A DNA stretch of 64,000 nt from the NCBI GenBank assembly GCA_904420175.1, contig CAJFUF010000023.1, forward strand, positions 1 to 64,000, read 5' to 3'. The notes under the pieces were generated by a model. The model was not told the origin of the DNA and did no database searches. It saw nothing but the letters and a program-made list of their open reading frames with translations. Numbering within the stretch: the first letter of the stretch is position 1; each line of letters opens with the position of its first letter. Of the stretch, positions 49,867 to 59,101 are shown piece by piece. Position numbers and translations under genes: made by a program. The stretch comes from Candidatus Schneewindia gallinarum (lineage in GTDB: Bacteria > Bacillota > Clostridia > Oscillospirales > Ruminococcaceae).

Positions 49867-52191
49867 TTGGACATCAAATCCCGAATGAAAAAAGTTACAT
49901 CCGGCAAAAAAAGCGGACAGGCAAGTTCCAAAACGGGTGCTGCCGGCAAGCAGCCCCCCAAAAATGCAAAGAAAAAAAAGGATGCGAAATCCGTCCTGAA
50001 AACCATCGGAAAGGTTTTTGTCATCTGCATTCTTTCCGGTATTATTCTTGCAAGCATCGGTATGACGGTCTTAATTATCTACGTCAATGCCAACACCAGC
50101 ACCGGCGGCGTCGATCTCAGAAAGCTGAAGCTTGGTTACACCAGCATTGTCTATGGTGTGGACAGTTCCACCGGCGAATATGTGGAGGTACAGCGCCTGT
50201 ACGGGACAGAAAACCGGGTGTGGATAAATTATGACGAAATCCCGGAGGACGCCATCTGGGCTGCCGTCTGTGCGGAGGACGAGCGTTTCTTCGAGCATCA
50301 GGGCGTGGACTGGAAACGGACCATCGGCTCGTTTATCAACCTGTTCATCCCGATTTATGACAGCATGCAGGGCGGTTCCACCATCACCCAGCAGCTGATT
50401 AAAAACGTCACAAACGACAACAGCATCGCCATTGAACGTAAAGTGCGCGAGATTGTCCGTGCCCTGGCACTGGAGAAGCAGTTCACCAAGGAGGAAATTC
50501 TGGAGGCTTACCTCAACACCATGCCGGTCAGCAACAACACGGCCGGGCTGAAAGCCGCCTCCTACCTCTACTTCAGCAAGGACGTGGACGAGCTGACGCT
50601 GGCGGAGATTGCCACCATCATCGCCGTCACCAAAAGCCCCACGGCGCTGAACCCCCTTGTCAATCCGGAGGCGAACAAATCCAGGCAGGAGTATATCCTG
50701 TGGAAGATGTACGACCTTGGGAAGATAACGAAAGAGGAATATGACGAGGCTGTGGCCCAGCCGCTGGAGTTTAAGACAACCACGCTGGAGATTACCCAGC
50801 AGGTGCCCAACTGGTTTGTCGACCAGGTCTTTGAGGATGTTTCCAAAGACCTGCAGGAGCAGTACGGCTACACAGCGGCTGAGGCGGAAGATATTATCCT
50901 GAACAGCGGCTGCGAAATCTACACCACCATGGACGTCCGCATTCAGGAGATTTTGGAGAACGCCTATAAGGACGACAGCTACTTCCTGACGCTGGGAAGC
51001 GGGGAACAGCCGCAAAGCGCCATGGTCGTGATGGACTACAACGGCAATGTTGTGGGGCTGGTGGGCGGCCGCGGCGAAAAGACAGGCGCAAGGGTTCTGA
51101 ACCGCGTCAACTCTCCGCGAAACCCGGGCTCCTCCATCAAGCCCATCTCCGTGTATGCCCTGGCAATTCAGAATGATATTGTAAACTGGTCGTCGCTGAT
51201 TGAGGATCAGCCCATCCAGCTTCAGGACGGTTCCATGTGGCCGAGGAACTTCAGCGGCAGGTACGGAGACCCCGTCACCATTGCATCCGGTTTGCAGCAG
51301 TCGTTGAACACCACGGCGGTGCGCGTCGGAAAAGAGCTTGGCACCAGCACCATGTTTAACTTCTTACAGGATCGGCTGCACATCTCCACACTGGTTACAG
51401 CAGCCACCCTGGAAAACGGTGCGGTGACCAGCGACAACGCGCTGGCTCCGCTGTGCCTTGGATCCATGACGAACGGCGTCACCGTATATGAGATGACGGC
51501 AGCTTTCCAGATTTTTGGCAACGGCGGCCTGTACCACTCCCCGAGGACCTACACAAAGGTGGTGGACAGCACCGGTGCTGTTATCCTGAACAATGAGACC
51601 ACGACGGAACGTGTCATCAGTGAAGAGACCTCCGTCATCATGAATAAACTGCTGCAGCAGGTTGTTTCGGGCCCGCAGGGTACCGGTGGCGCGGCTAAGA
51701 TTTCTGGCACCACCGTCGCCGGTAAGACCGGACGTGACGACGACAACAAATTCCTGTGGTGGATGGGCCTGACCCCGAACTATGTCGCCGGTATCTATAT
51801 CGGTTACGACACGCCGAAAGCGATTCCGTACACCCGCCATCCGGCCATCTATACATGGCAGAAGATCATGTCGGAAATTATGTCCGGCGTGACCTCCGGC
51901 CAGTTCCCGGAGTCGGAGAATGTGGTTTCCGCGCAGTACTGCACGGAAAGCGGAGAGCTTGCTGGTTCCAACTGCACCAGTGTCCTGACAGGCTACTACA
52001 AAAAGAACGGCTTGCCGGGAGAGTGCACGCTGCATGGCGGCGGTGTCTCGGAGGAGACGTCCAGCAGTTCCCAGTCCTCCAGCACAGCGCCACCCTCCTC
52101 ATCCAGCAGTTCCAGCTCTTCGTCCAGCAGCTCCAGCTCGGATTCAAGTTCCAGTTCTTCGAGCGCTTCGGAGTCGTCGGATAACGGCTGA
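49867..52191 (+). CDS. Class A penicillin-binding protein (PBP1A type)
   Basis: Bifunctional peptidoglycan glycosyltransferase and transpeptidase, 774 residues. A basic cytoplasmic N-terminus rich in Lys and Ala (KKSGQASSKTGAAGKQP) precedes one membrane helix near 55-78. The glycosyltransferase has EDERFFEHQGVDW near 137 and GGSTITQQLIKN. The transpeptidase has the catalytic Ser in NPGSSIKPIS near 422, SLNTTAVRVG as the SxN motif, and GKTGRDDD near 619. The last ~45 residues are almost all Ser with some Glu and Asp, probably a wall-spanning tail. Start is TTG 49867, with AGGAGG seven bases upstream. Confidence 0.93.
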   Translation: MDIKSRMKKVTSGKKSGQASSKTGAAGKQPPKNAKKKKDAKSVLKTIGKVFVICILSGIILASIGMTVLIIYVNANTSTGGVDLRKLKLGYTSIVYGVDSSTGEYVEVQRLYGTENRVWINYDEIPEDAIWAAVCAEDERFFEHQGVDWKRTIGSFINLFIPIYDSMQGGSTITQQLIKNVTNDNSIAIERKVREIVRALALEKQFTKEEILEAYLNTMPVSNNTAGLKAASYLYFSKDVDELTLAEIATIIAVTKSPTALNPLVNPEANKSRQEYILWKMYDLGKITKEEYDEAVAQPLEFKTTTLEITQQVPNWFVDQVFEDVSKDLQEQYGYTAAEAEDIILNSGCEIYTTMDVRIQEILENAYKDDSYFLTLGSGEQPQSAMVVMDYNGNVVGLVGGRGEKTGARVLNRVNSPRNPGSSIKPISVYALAIQNDIVNWSSLIEDQPIQLQDGSMWPRNFSGRYGDPVTIASGLQQSLNTTAVRVGKELGTSTMFNFLQDRLHISTLVTAATLENGAVTSDNALAPLCLGSMTNGVTVYEMTAAFQIFGNGGLYHSPRTYTKVVDSTGAVILNNETTTERVISEETSVIMNKLLQQVVSGPQGTGGAAKISGTTVAGKTGRDDDNKFLWWMGLTPNYVAGIYIGYDTPKAIPYTRHPAIYTWQKIMSEIMSGVTSGQFPESENVVSAQYCTESGELAGSNCTSVLTGYYKKNGLPGECTLHGGGVSEETSSSSQSSSTAPPSSSSSSSSSSSSSSSDSSSSSSSASESSDNG

Positions 52192-52214
52192 CGGCTGAAA
52201 ACAGAAAAAAGTAA

Positions 52215-52250
52215 GGCGGCCCCGGAATTTTCCGGGGCCGCCTGTTGTTT
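52215..52250 (+). terminator. Terminator of the PBP gene
   Basis: Perfect 13-bp GC-rich stem (GGCGGCCCCGGAA at 52215-52227 with 52230-52242) followed by TGTTGTTTT. Confidence 0.85.
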
Positions 52251-52283
52251 TCCGTAGGGAATACTGTTTGGAAACGGCGGAAG

Positions 52284-52604
52284 CTAAAACGGGATCCGCA
52301 TCAGCCATTCACAAAGAAAAACTGCCGCACAGGAGGAAAGCGCCACTGTCAGCAGGCCCTTTTTAAAGAAGGCCAGTGCAACCGCAACTGCAAGCCCTGC
52401 CACAGCGGACCAAAGGCTGCTGGTGGAGGAAAGAATGGCGGGGAAAGTCATGGCACCAAGAACCGCATAGGGGACATAGTATAGGAAGGAACGGACGGTG
52501 CGGTTGGTAATTTTTCTTTTAAACAGCACCAGCGGCAGCATCCGGATAAGATAGGTTACTGCCGCCATCACCGCGATGTAGGAGAGAAGGGTGCCGGTAT
52601 CCAT
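52284..52604 (-). CDS. azlD: AzlD-family branched-chain amino acid exporter subunit
   Basis: Small membrane subunit (106 aa, four helices) of the AzlCD branched-chain amino acid export system. Begins MDTGTLLSYIAVMAAVTYLIRMLPLVLF, typical of AzlD, and ends with a further hydrophobic pair. Its ATG shares one base with the azlC stop (TGATG), so the two are coupled. Confidence 0.88.
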   Translation of the reverse strand: MDTGTLLSYIAVMAAVTYLIRMLPLVLFKRKITNRTVRSFLYYVPYAVLGAMTFPAILSSTSSLWSAVAGLAVAVALAFFKKGLLTVALSSCAAVFLCEWLMRIPF

Positions 52605-53317
52605 CAGCCGTCCACCTCCTCTTTCAGGGGGAATAGCAACGCGCCGAATAAAGAGGCTGCCACCGCACAGATAATAATGACGAAACCGCTGGACACGCTG
52701 TTCAACACCGGAACGTAGGCGAACAGGCAGCTCAGCGCGATACTGAACAGCACCACACCAAGCACGGCCCGGTTTTTTCTGGACGGAGGCACAATGATGG
52801 CGATGAACATGCCGTAAATGGCAATTCCCAGTGCGGAGCGTACTGCGGCGGGCAGCAGGGAACTTGCTGCGGCGCCCACCAGCGTGCCAAGCACCCAGCC
52901 AAGATAGGGTGCACAGATTAAGCCGTAGAGGTACCTTCTGCCCAGTTCCCCCTCATTTCCCATTGCCACGGCAAAAACCTCGTCTGTGTTGCAGAAGGCG
53001 ATAAGAAAGCGGTCAAGCAGACGGACGCCCTTCGACAGCTTCTGGGACAGGGACAGCGACATCAGGGAGTAGCGCAGGTTGATGATGAACTGGGTCAGTG
53101 CCATTTCAAACAGCGGCGCACCTGTCACAATCAGAGACAGGCCGGCCACCTGCCCGGCGGAGGTGACGTTGGTCATGGAAATCCCCACCGCCGCCCACAG
53201 GGGAAGCCCGTCCGCCATGGCCGCCATGCCAAAAGCAAACGCCACAGAAAGATAGCCGAGCCCGATGGGCACCCCGTCCCGGAAGCCCTTGGAAAAACTG
53301 TTTTGAATGCCGGTCAT
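52604..53317 (-). CDS. azlC: AzlC-family branched-chain amino acid exporter subunit
   Basis: Main membrane subunit (237 aa, seven to eight helices) of AzlCD. Family features are GFRDGVPIGLGYLSVAFAFG near 10-29, a TNVTSAGQVAGLSLI segment, and TQFIINLRYSLMSLSLSQKL near 77. The pair exports leucine, isoleucine or valine analogues, which fits the branched-chain operon in this window. It follows the MATE gene by 19 bases on the same strand. Confidence 0.9.
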   Translation of the reverse strand: MTGIQNSFSKGFRDGVPIGLGYLSVAFAFGMAAMADGLPLWAAVGISMTNVTSAGQVAGLSLIVTGAPLFEMALTQFIINLRYSLMSLSLSQKLSKGVRLLDRFLIAFCNTDEVFAVAMGNEGELGRRYLYGLICAPYLGWVLGTLVGAAASSLLPAAVRSALGIAIYGMFIAIIVPPSRKNRAVLGVVLFSIALSCLFAYVPVLNSVSSGFVIIICAVAASLFGALLFPLKEEVDG

Positions 53318-53336
53318 AACACGTCCTCTTTATGTT

Positions 53337-54677
53337 TTAGGATAGTAGTCTGCGGTCGGTATACAGGCGAATGGGGTAGAAAACGGCAAATACGGCGGCT
53401 TCAGCCGCTGCCAGCGACAGCCAGACGCCGTTTAGCCCAAACAGCCAGGGCAGAATGGCCAATGCGGCCGCAATCAGCACCACGCCGCGCAGCACGGCGA
53501 TAACAATGGTGTGTACCGCCTTCTCGGTGGACTGGAAATAATACATCAAAATGGTATTAAGGCCCGTGAAGGGGAAGGATAGGAAATACAGCATCACGGC
53601 GGGCACCCCAATGGAAAGCAGCACTGTGTCGCCTCCGACAAACAAGGACAGGATGGGCCTCGGAAACAGGGCCAGCACCGCATAGCAGGCCACGCCGAAC
53701 AGCCCGGCGGTCAGCATGGCATAGCGGTTGACCTGCACAACATAGCGGAAGCGCTTCGCCCCGTAGTTGTAACTGATAACCGGCTGTGCGGCCTGGGCCA
53801 TGCCATTGAAAATCCCCTTGCCGACATAGGCAATGTTGCTGATAATGGCGAACACCGCCACCGCGTTTTCCCCGCTGACGCGCAGCAGCGCCATATTGAA
53901 CATGAGGATGATAAGCCCAGCCGACAGCTCCAGCACCCCGGAACCGACGCCGTTTTTTATCATCCGCCACAATAGGGACAGAGAGAAAAACTTTTTGCAG
54001 AACCACATGTGATTTTGCTTAAGGATGAAATGCAGGCTTAGAATGCTGAGGGTGACAAAAGGCCCGATGATGGTGGCAAGCCCGGCGCCGAAAATGCCCA
54101 TTTTAAAAATCAGCACAAAGACGTAGTCCAGCAGGATGTTGGTCAGGTTTCCGGCTGTTCCCGCAATCATAACCAGCTTCGGGTTCCCGTCGTTGCGGAC
54201 GATAACGGACAGCGCGCTGGACAGCATATACACAAATGCAAACAGGTTGATGGGCCACAGATAGGCGCTGACACTGCCTGCAATCAGCGGTGTGGCACCC
54301 AGCAGATAGGGCACCTGCCCGATAAAAATGGTGCCGAACACAGAAAAGCAGGCCCCGATCAGCGTCACGCCTGCCACGGACAGGGTAAACAGCTGGTTGA
54401 CCCTGCCGGAATTTTTCTCCCCGATGGATATGGATATGGTGGTGGCCGCCCCCACGCCCAGCATGATGCTGAAAGTGCTGTATGCGGTGAAGATGGGCAG
54501 CGCCACATTCAGGGCGGCAAGTCCGTCCGCCCCTTCTGACAGGCCGACGAAAAACACGTCCGCCAGACAGTAGCAGCAGTGAGCCACCATCCCGATAATT
54601 GTCGGAACCAGATATTTGAAATAACTGCTTCGGATGCTTCTTTTCTCAGCAGTGCTGAGCTTTTTCCCCTGCATCAC
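53337..54677 (-). CDS. MATE-family efflux transporter
   Basis: 446 residues and twelve predicted helices. An N-terminal segment (IRSSYFKYLVPTIIGMVAHCCYCLADVFFVG) and a repeated fold mark the multidrug and toxin extrusion family, which exports cations or drugs against Na+ or H+. Mid-protein GSGVLELSAGLIILMFNM and NGMAQAAQPVISYNYGAK are typical second-half features. Start is GTG 54677 or ATG 54674, after GGAGAGG. The substrate is unknown. It is not closely similar to the second MATE protein at 57712. Confidence 0.9.
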   Translation of the reverse strand: MMQGKKLSTAEKRSIRSSYFKYLVPTIIGMVAHCCYCLADVFFVGLSEGADGLAALNVALPIFTAYSTFSIMLGVGAATTISISIGEKNSGRVNQLFTLSVAGVTLIGACFSVFGTIFIGQVPYLLGATPLIAGSVSAYLWPINLFAFVYMLSSALSVIVRNDGNPKLVMIAGTAGNLTNILLDYVFVLIFKMGIFGAGLATIIGPFVTLSILSLHFILKQNHMWFCKKFFSLSLLWRMIKNGVGSGVLELSAGLIILMFNMALLRVSGENAVAVFAIISNIAYVGKGIFNGMAQAAQPVISYNYGAKRFRYVVQVNRYAMLTAGLFGVACYAVLALFPRPILSLFVGGDTVLLSIGVPAVMLYFLSFPFTGLNTILMYYFQSTEKAVHTIVIAVLRGVVLIAAALAILPWLFGLNGVWLSLAAAEAAVFAVFYPIRLYTDRRLLS

Positions 54678-54696
54678 AATACCGTCCTCTCCACTT

Positions 54697-55749
54697 TTAT
54701 TTGGAAAGCCGCTGTTTGGCCGCGGCGGTGTAGGTACGAAAAGCAGACGGAAGGGCGTAGTCCGCCTCCAGTTGCTTGCCCGTCACAAAGGTAACGCCGT
54801 CCGCAGGCTTTTCCAGCGTCACTGAAAAGCCCGTCATGTGCCATTCTATGTGGGTGAAAATGTGTTTGGCATCAGGTAACGGCTGCAGCCCGCTAAAGGA
54901 CAGCCCCCGTTCCCGCAGGGCATTTTGGGCCTGTTGGCCGTCAAGCCGCCCCTCCACACAGAAAAACTCCCACATGCCGCGCAGCAACCCTGTTTCCGGC
55001 CGCCTGCACAGGCCCACCTTATCCTCGTAAAACAGCAGAAACACCGTTCTGTCCTGCACCTTGCGCTGTTTCTTTTTCTGCTTGACGGGGTAGTGCTCCT
55101 CCTCGCCGGCAAGGTGTGCCTTGCACCAGCTTTGAAGCGGGCACCGCCCGCACAGCGGCGCGGCATTGGGCAGGCACACCGTGGCGCCAAGCTCCATCAG
55201 GCTTTGGTTGACGTCCCCTGCGCGGACAGGCGGCAGAACCTGTCCAATCCACTCGAAAATTTTTGTTTTGGTGGCGGCCTTGCCAATATCGTCCCCGCAG
55301 GCAGTCAAACGGGTAATGACCCGCAGCACATTGCCGTCCACACAGGGAACCGGCCGGTCAAAGGCAATGGAGGAGATGGAGCCGGCGGTGTAAAAGCCAA
55401 TACCCGGAAGTGTTTCCAGCTGTTTGTAATCCTCCGGAAGCCGGCCGCCCCACTGCTCCATCACCTGGACTGCGGCCTTCTTTAAATTGCGGACCCGGTT
55501 ATAGTAGCCGAGCCCTTCCCAAAGCTTCAGCAGCAGCTCCTCATCCGCTGCCGCAAGGGAGGGGATGTCCGGCAGTGCGTGGACAAACCGTTCAAAATAG
55601 GGCTTGACCGCCTCCACCCGGGTCTGCTGCAGCATGATTTCCGAAATCCACACCCGGTAGGGCGTGGGATTATCCCGCCATGGTAAAACACGGGCATTTG
55701 CATCATACCAGGTCAGCAGCGGCTCCACCATAAAGGAAAGCCCACTCAT
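54697..55749 (-). CDS. mutY: A/G-specific adenine glycosylase MutY
   Basis: Removes adenine mispaired with 8-oxoguanine. The 350 residues have LPWRDNPTPYRVWISEIMLQQTRV near 19-42 with the catalytic Glu, a helix-hairpin-helix LPGIGFYTAGSI near 112, catalytic Asp in VDGNVLRVITRL, a four-Cys [4Fe-4S] loop CLPNAAPLCGRCPLQSWC near 190, and the C-terminal MutT-like domain that reads 8-oxoG. It overlaps the DUF3783 gene by four bases. Confidence 0.94.
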   Translation of the reverse strand: MSGLSFMVEPLLTWYDANARVLPWRDNPTPYRVWISEIMLQQTRVEAVKPYFERFVHALPDIPSLAAADEELLLKLWEGLGYYNRVRNLKKAAVQVMEQWGGRLPEDYKQLETLPGIGFYTAGSISSIAFDRPVPCVDGNVLRVITRLTACGDDIGKAATKTKIFEWIGQVLPPVRAGDVNQSLMELGATVCLPNAAPLCGRCPLQSWCKAHLAGEEEHYPVKQKKKQRKVQDRTVFLLFYEDKVGLCRRPETGLLRGMWEFFCVEGRLDGQQAQNALRERGLSFSGLQPLPDAKHIFTHIEWHMTGFSVTLEKPADGVTFVTGKQLEADYALPSAFRTYTAAAKQRLSK

Positions 55750-56303
55750 TTCAATGCCTCGTTCAGCTCCCGCTCTGCCTGCTGCACCTCGGCAAGCGTG
55801 GGCTGCTTCATCCCGTTTAACAGCACGTCGGCATGCGCAGCCGCCCTTAACAGTGCGTCGTCCGGCTCCCCTTCAAGGCTGACAGACTGCCTGAGCCTTT
55901 TCAGCGCGGCCAGCGCGTGCATCAGCTGGTGCTCTTTTTGTATTTCATCAATCAGCTGCCGCACGGTCCAGTTTCTGTTTGTCTGTGTGACCATGGCTTT
56001 CAGCGCAGGGACCGTCAGCCCGGCCTGCCTGGCGGCGGACAGAATTTTATCCAGCTCTGTCCGGCTAATGCCGGAAAAGATAAGCAGTGCCTCCGCCGGC
56101 GGCTCCTCCTGACGGGAAGAACCAGCCGGGGGAAAACCGTAGATTCCGCACAGATAACCGATTGTCTCATCCAGTTCTGTGCCGTTCAGTACCCGCGCCG
56201 GAATGGACAGGGAGTGCAGCACCCCGAGAAGCGCTTCCTCCTGCGCACCGACATGGTACAGCAGCACCTGTTTCTTTTGCCCAAAGGTCTTTTTTCGTTT
56301 CAT
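55746..56303 (-). CDS. DUF3783-domain protein (185 aa)
   Basis: The core ALLIFSGISRTELDKILSA, then VPALKAMVTQTNRNWTVRQLI, matches the DUF3783 family of unknown function. The C-terminal third is helical (EHQLMHALAALKRLRQSV). No signal peptide. It overlaps mutY (ATGA), so co-expression is likely. A promoter and a terminator-like hairpin lie upstream at 56327-56436. Confidence 0.8.
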   Translation of the reverse strand: MKRKKTFGQKKQVLLYHVGAQEEALLGVLHSLSIPARVLNGTELDETIGYLCGIYGFPPAGSSRQEEPPAEALLIFSGISRTELDKILSAARQAGLTVPALKAMVTQTNRNWTVRQLIDEIQKEHQLMHALAALKRLRQSVSLEGEPDDALLRAAAHADVLLNGMKQPTLAEVQQAERELNEALK

Positions 56304-56326
56304 CCCGTCTCTCCTACGCCTTTCTT

Positions 56327-56436
56327 AAAAAAAGGAAGGATAAAGCCCGTATCCTTCCAATGCCTCTTTGTGGTTTTCACACGCCGCAATGCGCCGTTTT
56401 CCACGATACTATAGCATAATCCGACCTAAAAATCAA
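56327..56436 (-). promoter_or_regulatory. Promoter followed by terminator hairpin before the DUF3783-mutY unit
   Basis: On the minus strand, -35 TTGATT (56436-56431), a 17-bp spacer and -10 TATAGT (56413-56408). The transcript would begin near 56401 and meet a perfect nine-bp stem (56358-56350 with 56342-56334) followed by seven T (56333-56327), about 75 bases later. This could be an attenuator or a small RNA. The remaining gap, 56437-56545, holds nothing I recognise. Confidence 0.5.
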
Positions 56437-56545
56437 CTGCGGGTATGCCCAAAATGAAAGGAAAAACACGGTGTGTCAAAGCCGCAGCAGCCGACCGGAC
56501 AAAAGCGGGAAAGCAGGTTGTGGGACGGCTGCTTTCCAGCACAGG

Positions 56546-57715
56546 CTACCGCTTTGAAAGCGCAGCAATACACTCTACATGGTTTGTAAAAGGGAACAGA
56601 TCCACCGGCTGAATGCACTGCACGGCATATGCCTGCCGAAGCACCTGTAAGTCCCGTGCCAAGGAGTCGGGATTGCAGGAGATGTAGACAATTCTTTCCG
56701 GCGCCGCCTTTAACAGAGAGGAGAGAAAACGCCGATCCGCTCCCGCACGCGGCGGATCCAGAAAGACCACGTCAAGCCGCCCGCCCGAGCGGGCAAGGTC
56801 CTGCATAACAAGCCCGGCATCCCCCTGAAAGAACGCTGCATTGTGCACGCCGTTTCTGCGTGCATTGCCCACGGCATCTTTCACGGCATCCGGATTTTGC
56901 TCCACCCCGATGACCTGCCCGGCCTGACCGCTGGCCACAATGCCGATGGTGCCTGTGCCGCAGTAGGCGTCCAAAACAGTCTGCGTCCCGTCAAGCCGGG
57001 CCAGTTCCACCGCCTTTTCATACAGCACCTGCGTCTGAACGGGGTTGACCTGATAGAAGGAACGGGGGGAGATCCGAAATCTCCGCCCGCACAGGGTGTC
57101 CTCAATCGCCCCGGGGCCGTATAGAACCTGTTCCGATGGGCCCAGCATCAGCCCGTCATAATCCCGGTTGATGTTCATGACCACCGTGGTTATCTGCGGG
57201 CAGCGTCTGACAAGCTCTGCGGCAAACCGTTTTTTCAGTGGGAAGATGGGTGTGCCTGCCACCAGCACAACCATAATTTGCCCGCTGAAAAAACCGACCC
57301 GTACCAGCACATGGCGAAGCAGCCCCCTGCCGGTGGCACTGTCATAGGGCTGCAGCTTCATCTCCCGCATCAGGCCGCGGACAGCCGTCAGGACCGGCGC
57401 TGCCCGCTGGTCCTCAATCAGGCAGCTGTCCACAGCAACGACTTTTCCTGTGGAGGACTGGTAGACGCCGGACAAAATCCGGCCGCTTCGGTCGGAAGTA
57501 AAGGCGGACTGTATCTTGCAGCGGTAGTGCAGAGGGTTGTCCATGCCGATGATGGGGGAGACCTTGTGAAACCGGCCAAGCAGGCGGACAACCCGCCCCT
57601 GCTTTACCTGAAGCTGCCGCTTATAAGGAAGGTTTTGCATCTGGCAGCCGGCACACCGTTTCGCCACCGGGCAAAGCGGGGTGAAGGCTGCCTCTTTTTT
57701 TGTCTGCTGCTTCAT
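56546..57715 (-). CDS. RlmCD-type 23S rRNA uracil-C5 methyltransferase lacking the TRAM domain
   Basis: 389 residues. SAM-dependent TrmA/RumA-family enzyme that methylates uracil-5 in 23S rRNA or tRNA. An N-terminal Cys motif (CPVAKRCAGCQ near 14-24) suggests a [4Fe-4S] cluster. The SAM region is LDAYCGTGTIGIV, with the substrate loop LDPPRAG near 320 and nucleophilic Cys in VYISCNPDSLARDLQVL near 345. It has no TRAM domain, unlike the paralogue at 59866. ATG 57715 overlaps the MATE stop. Confidence 0.86.
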   Translation of the reverse strand: MKQQTKKEAAFTPLCPVAKRCAGCQMQNLPYKRQLQVKQGRVVRLLGRFHKVSPIIGMDNPLHYRCKIQSAFTSDRSGRILSGVYQSSTGKVVAVDSCLIEDQRAAPVLTAVRGLMREMKLQPYDSATGRGLLRHVLVRVGFFSGQIMVVLVAGTPIFPLKKRFAAELVRRCPQITTVVMNINRDYDGLMLGPSEQVLYGPGAIEDTLCGRRFRISPRSFYQVNPVQTQVLYEKAVELARLDGTQTVLDAYCGTGTIGIVASGQAGQVIGVEQNPDAVKDAVGNARRNGVHNAAFFQGDAGLVMQDLARSGGRLDVVFLDPPRAGADRRFLSSLLKAAPERIVYISCNPDSLARDLQVLRQAYAVQCIQPVDLFPFTNHVECIAALSKR

Positions 57716-59079
57716 ACGCTGTCTCCCTCCGGTTTTGCTGCTGTACGGATCAGGGGCTTCTGCTGCTTCCACCTGCCGCTGAAAAACCGCCATGTAAACA
57801 GGACGGCACGGAAGAACCAGTCCATAATCATGGCAATCCATACGCCCACGGCACCCATCTGCAGCCACAGCCCCAGCACATAGCTTGCACCAATCCGGAA
57901 CAACCACATGGAGCCAATAGCGGTCCACATGGTGAAACGCACATCATTTGCAGCACGCAGTGCATTGGGAAGGGTAAAGGCTGGCGGCCAAATTAAAATG
58001 GAACAGCCGTTGTGAATGATGACAAGAACTGTTGCCAAACCCAGCGCCTCCGGGGACACGCTGTACAGCTTCAGCAGCAGCGGCAAGGCAAGGATAATGC
58101 CAATGTTCAGCACCGCAGTTACAAGGTAGGTCAGCTTTATCAGCTTTTTTGTGTAGTATTCAGCCTGCTTCCAATCGCTGGCGCCGACGCACTGTCCCAC
58201 CACGGTGATAACAGCAAGGTTAATCGCCTGGCCTGGAATGCAGCCAAAGGCGTCCAGGTTGTTGGCAACGGCATTGGCTGCAATCTGAACCGTGCCGAAA
58301 CCGGAAATGATGCTGACAACCAGCACCCGGCCAAGCTGAAACAGGCTGTTTTCCAGACCGCCCGGCACACCGATGCGCAAAATCCGCCTGATCATGGCCT
58401 TGTCCGGCTTCATCCCATTGTAACTGCGGATGGAAATGACGTTGTGCGGATGGTGGATTAAAACCAGCATGGCCACCGCCGCCACCGCACGGGAGACAAG
58501 GGAAGGTACCGCCACACCTGCCACCCCCATGTTCAGCACAAATACGCACAGGGCATTGCCCCCGATATTGATCACATTCATCCACACGGACACCACCATG
58601 GAGACCTTGGAATTTCCCATGGAGCGGTACAGCGCCGCACAGGAGTTGTATACCGCAAGAAAAGGATAGGAGAGTGCGGAAATCCAGAAATAGGTTAGCG
58701 CGCTGTCCATCACATTCTGGTCGATGCTTCCGAAGAACAGCCGTAAAATCGGCCCCTGAAGCAGCAGACACAGCCCCATAATTCCTGCTGAGATGACAAC
58801 AGTCACAAGCAGCAGCTGGTTGGCGGAACGGCAGGCGCGTTTCCGGTCGTCCGCGCCGAGGTACTGGGCCGCAACAACAGCGCCGCCCGTGGCAAGTGCC
58901 GCGAAAACATTGATGATCAGGACATTGATCATGTCCACCAGCGAGACGCCTGAAACGGCTGCCTCCCCCACGGAGGAGACCATGATGGTGTCGGCCATAC
59001 CGACCGCCACGGCCAGAATCTGCTCAATAACCAGTGGAATAATCAGCTTTTTCAGGCTTTTGTTTGAAAACATCTCCAT
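57712..59079 (-). CDS. MATE-family efflux transporter
   Basis: 455 residues from ATG 59079 (after GGGGGA, seven bases spacing), or 460 from TTG 59094. Twelve helices, with IIPLVIEQILAVAVGMADTIMVSSVGEAAVSGVS at the start and GVPGGLENSLFQLGRVL in the second half, typical of MATE transporters. It diverges in detail from the gene at 53337, so these are two distinct exporters. It overlaps the methyltransferase gene by four bases. Confidence 0.88.
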   Translation of the reverse strand: MEMFSNKSLKKLIIPLVIEQILAVAVGMADTIMVSSVGEAAVSGVSLVDMINVLIINVFAALATGGAVVAAQYLGADDRKRACRSANQLLLVTVVISAGIMGLCLLLQGPILRLFFGSIDQNVMDSALTYFWISALSYPFLAVYNSCAALYRSMGNSKVSMVVSVWMNVINIGGNALCVFVLNMGVAGVAVPSLVSRAVAAVAMLVLIHHPHNVISIRSYNGMKPDKAMIRRILRIGVPGGLENSLFQLGRVLVVSIISGFGTVQIAANAVANNLDAFGCIPGQAINLAVITVVGQCVGASDWKQAEYYTKKLIKLTYLVTAVLNIGIILALPLLLKLYSVSPEALGLATVLVIIHNGCSILIWPPAFTLPNALRAANDVRFTMWTAIGSMWLFRIGASYVLGLWLQMGAVGVWIAMIMDWFFRAVLFTWRFFSGRWKQQKPLIRTAAKPEGDSV

Positions 59080-59101
59080 TGAATTTTCCCCCAAGTTTCT
59101 G

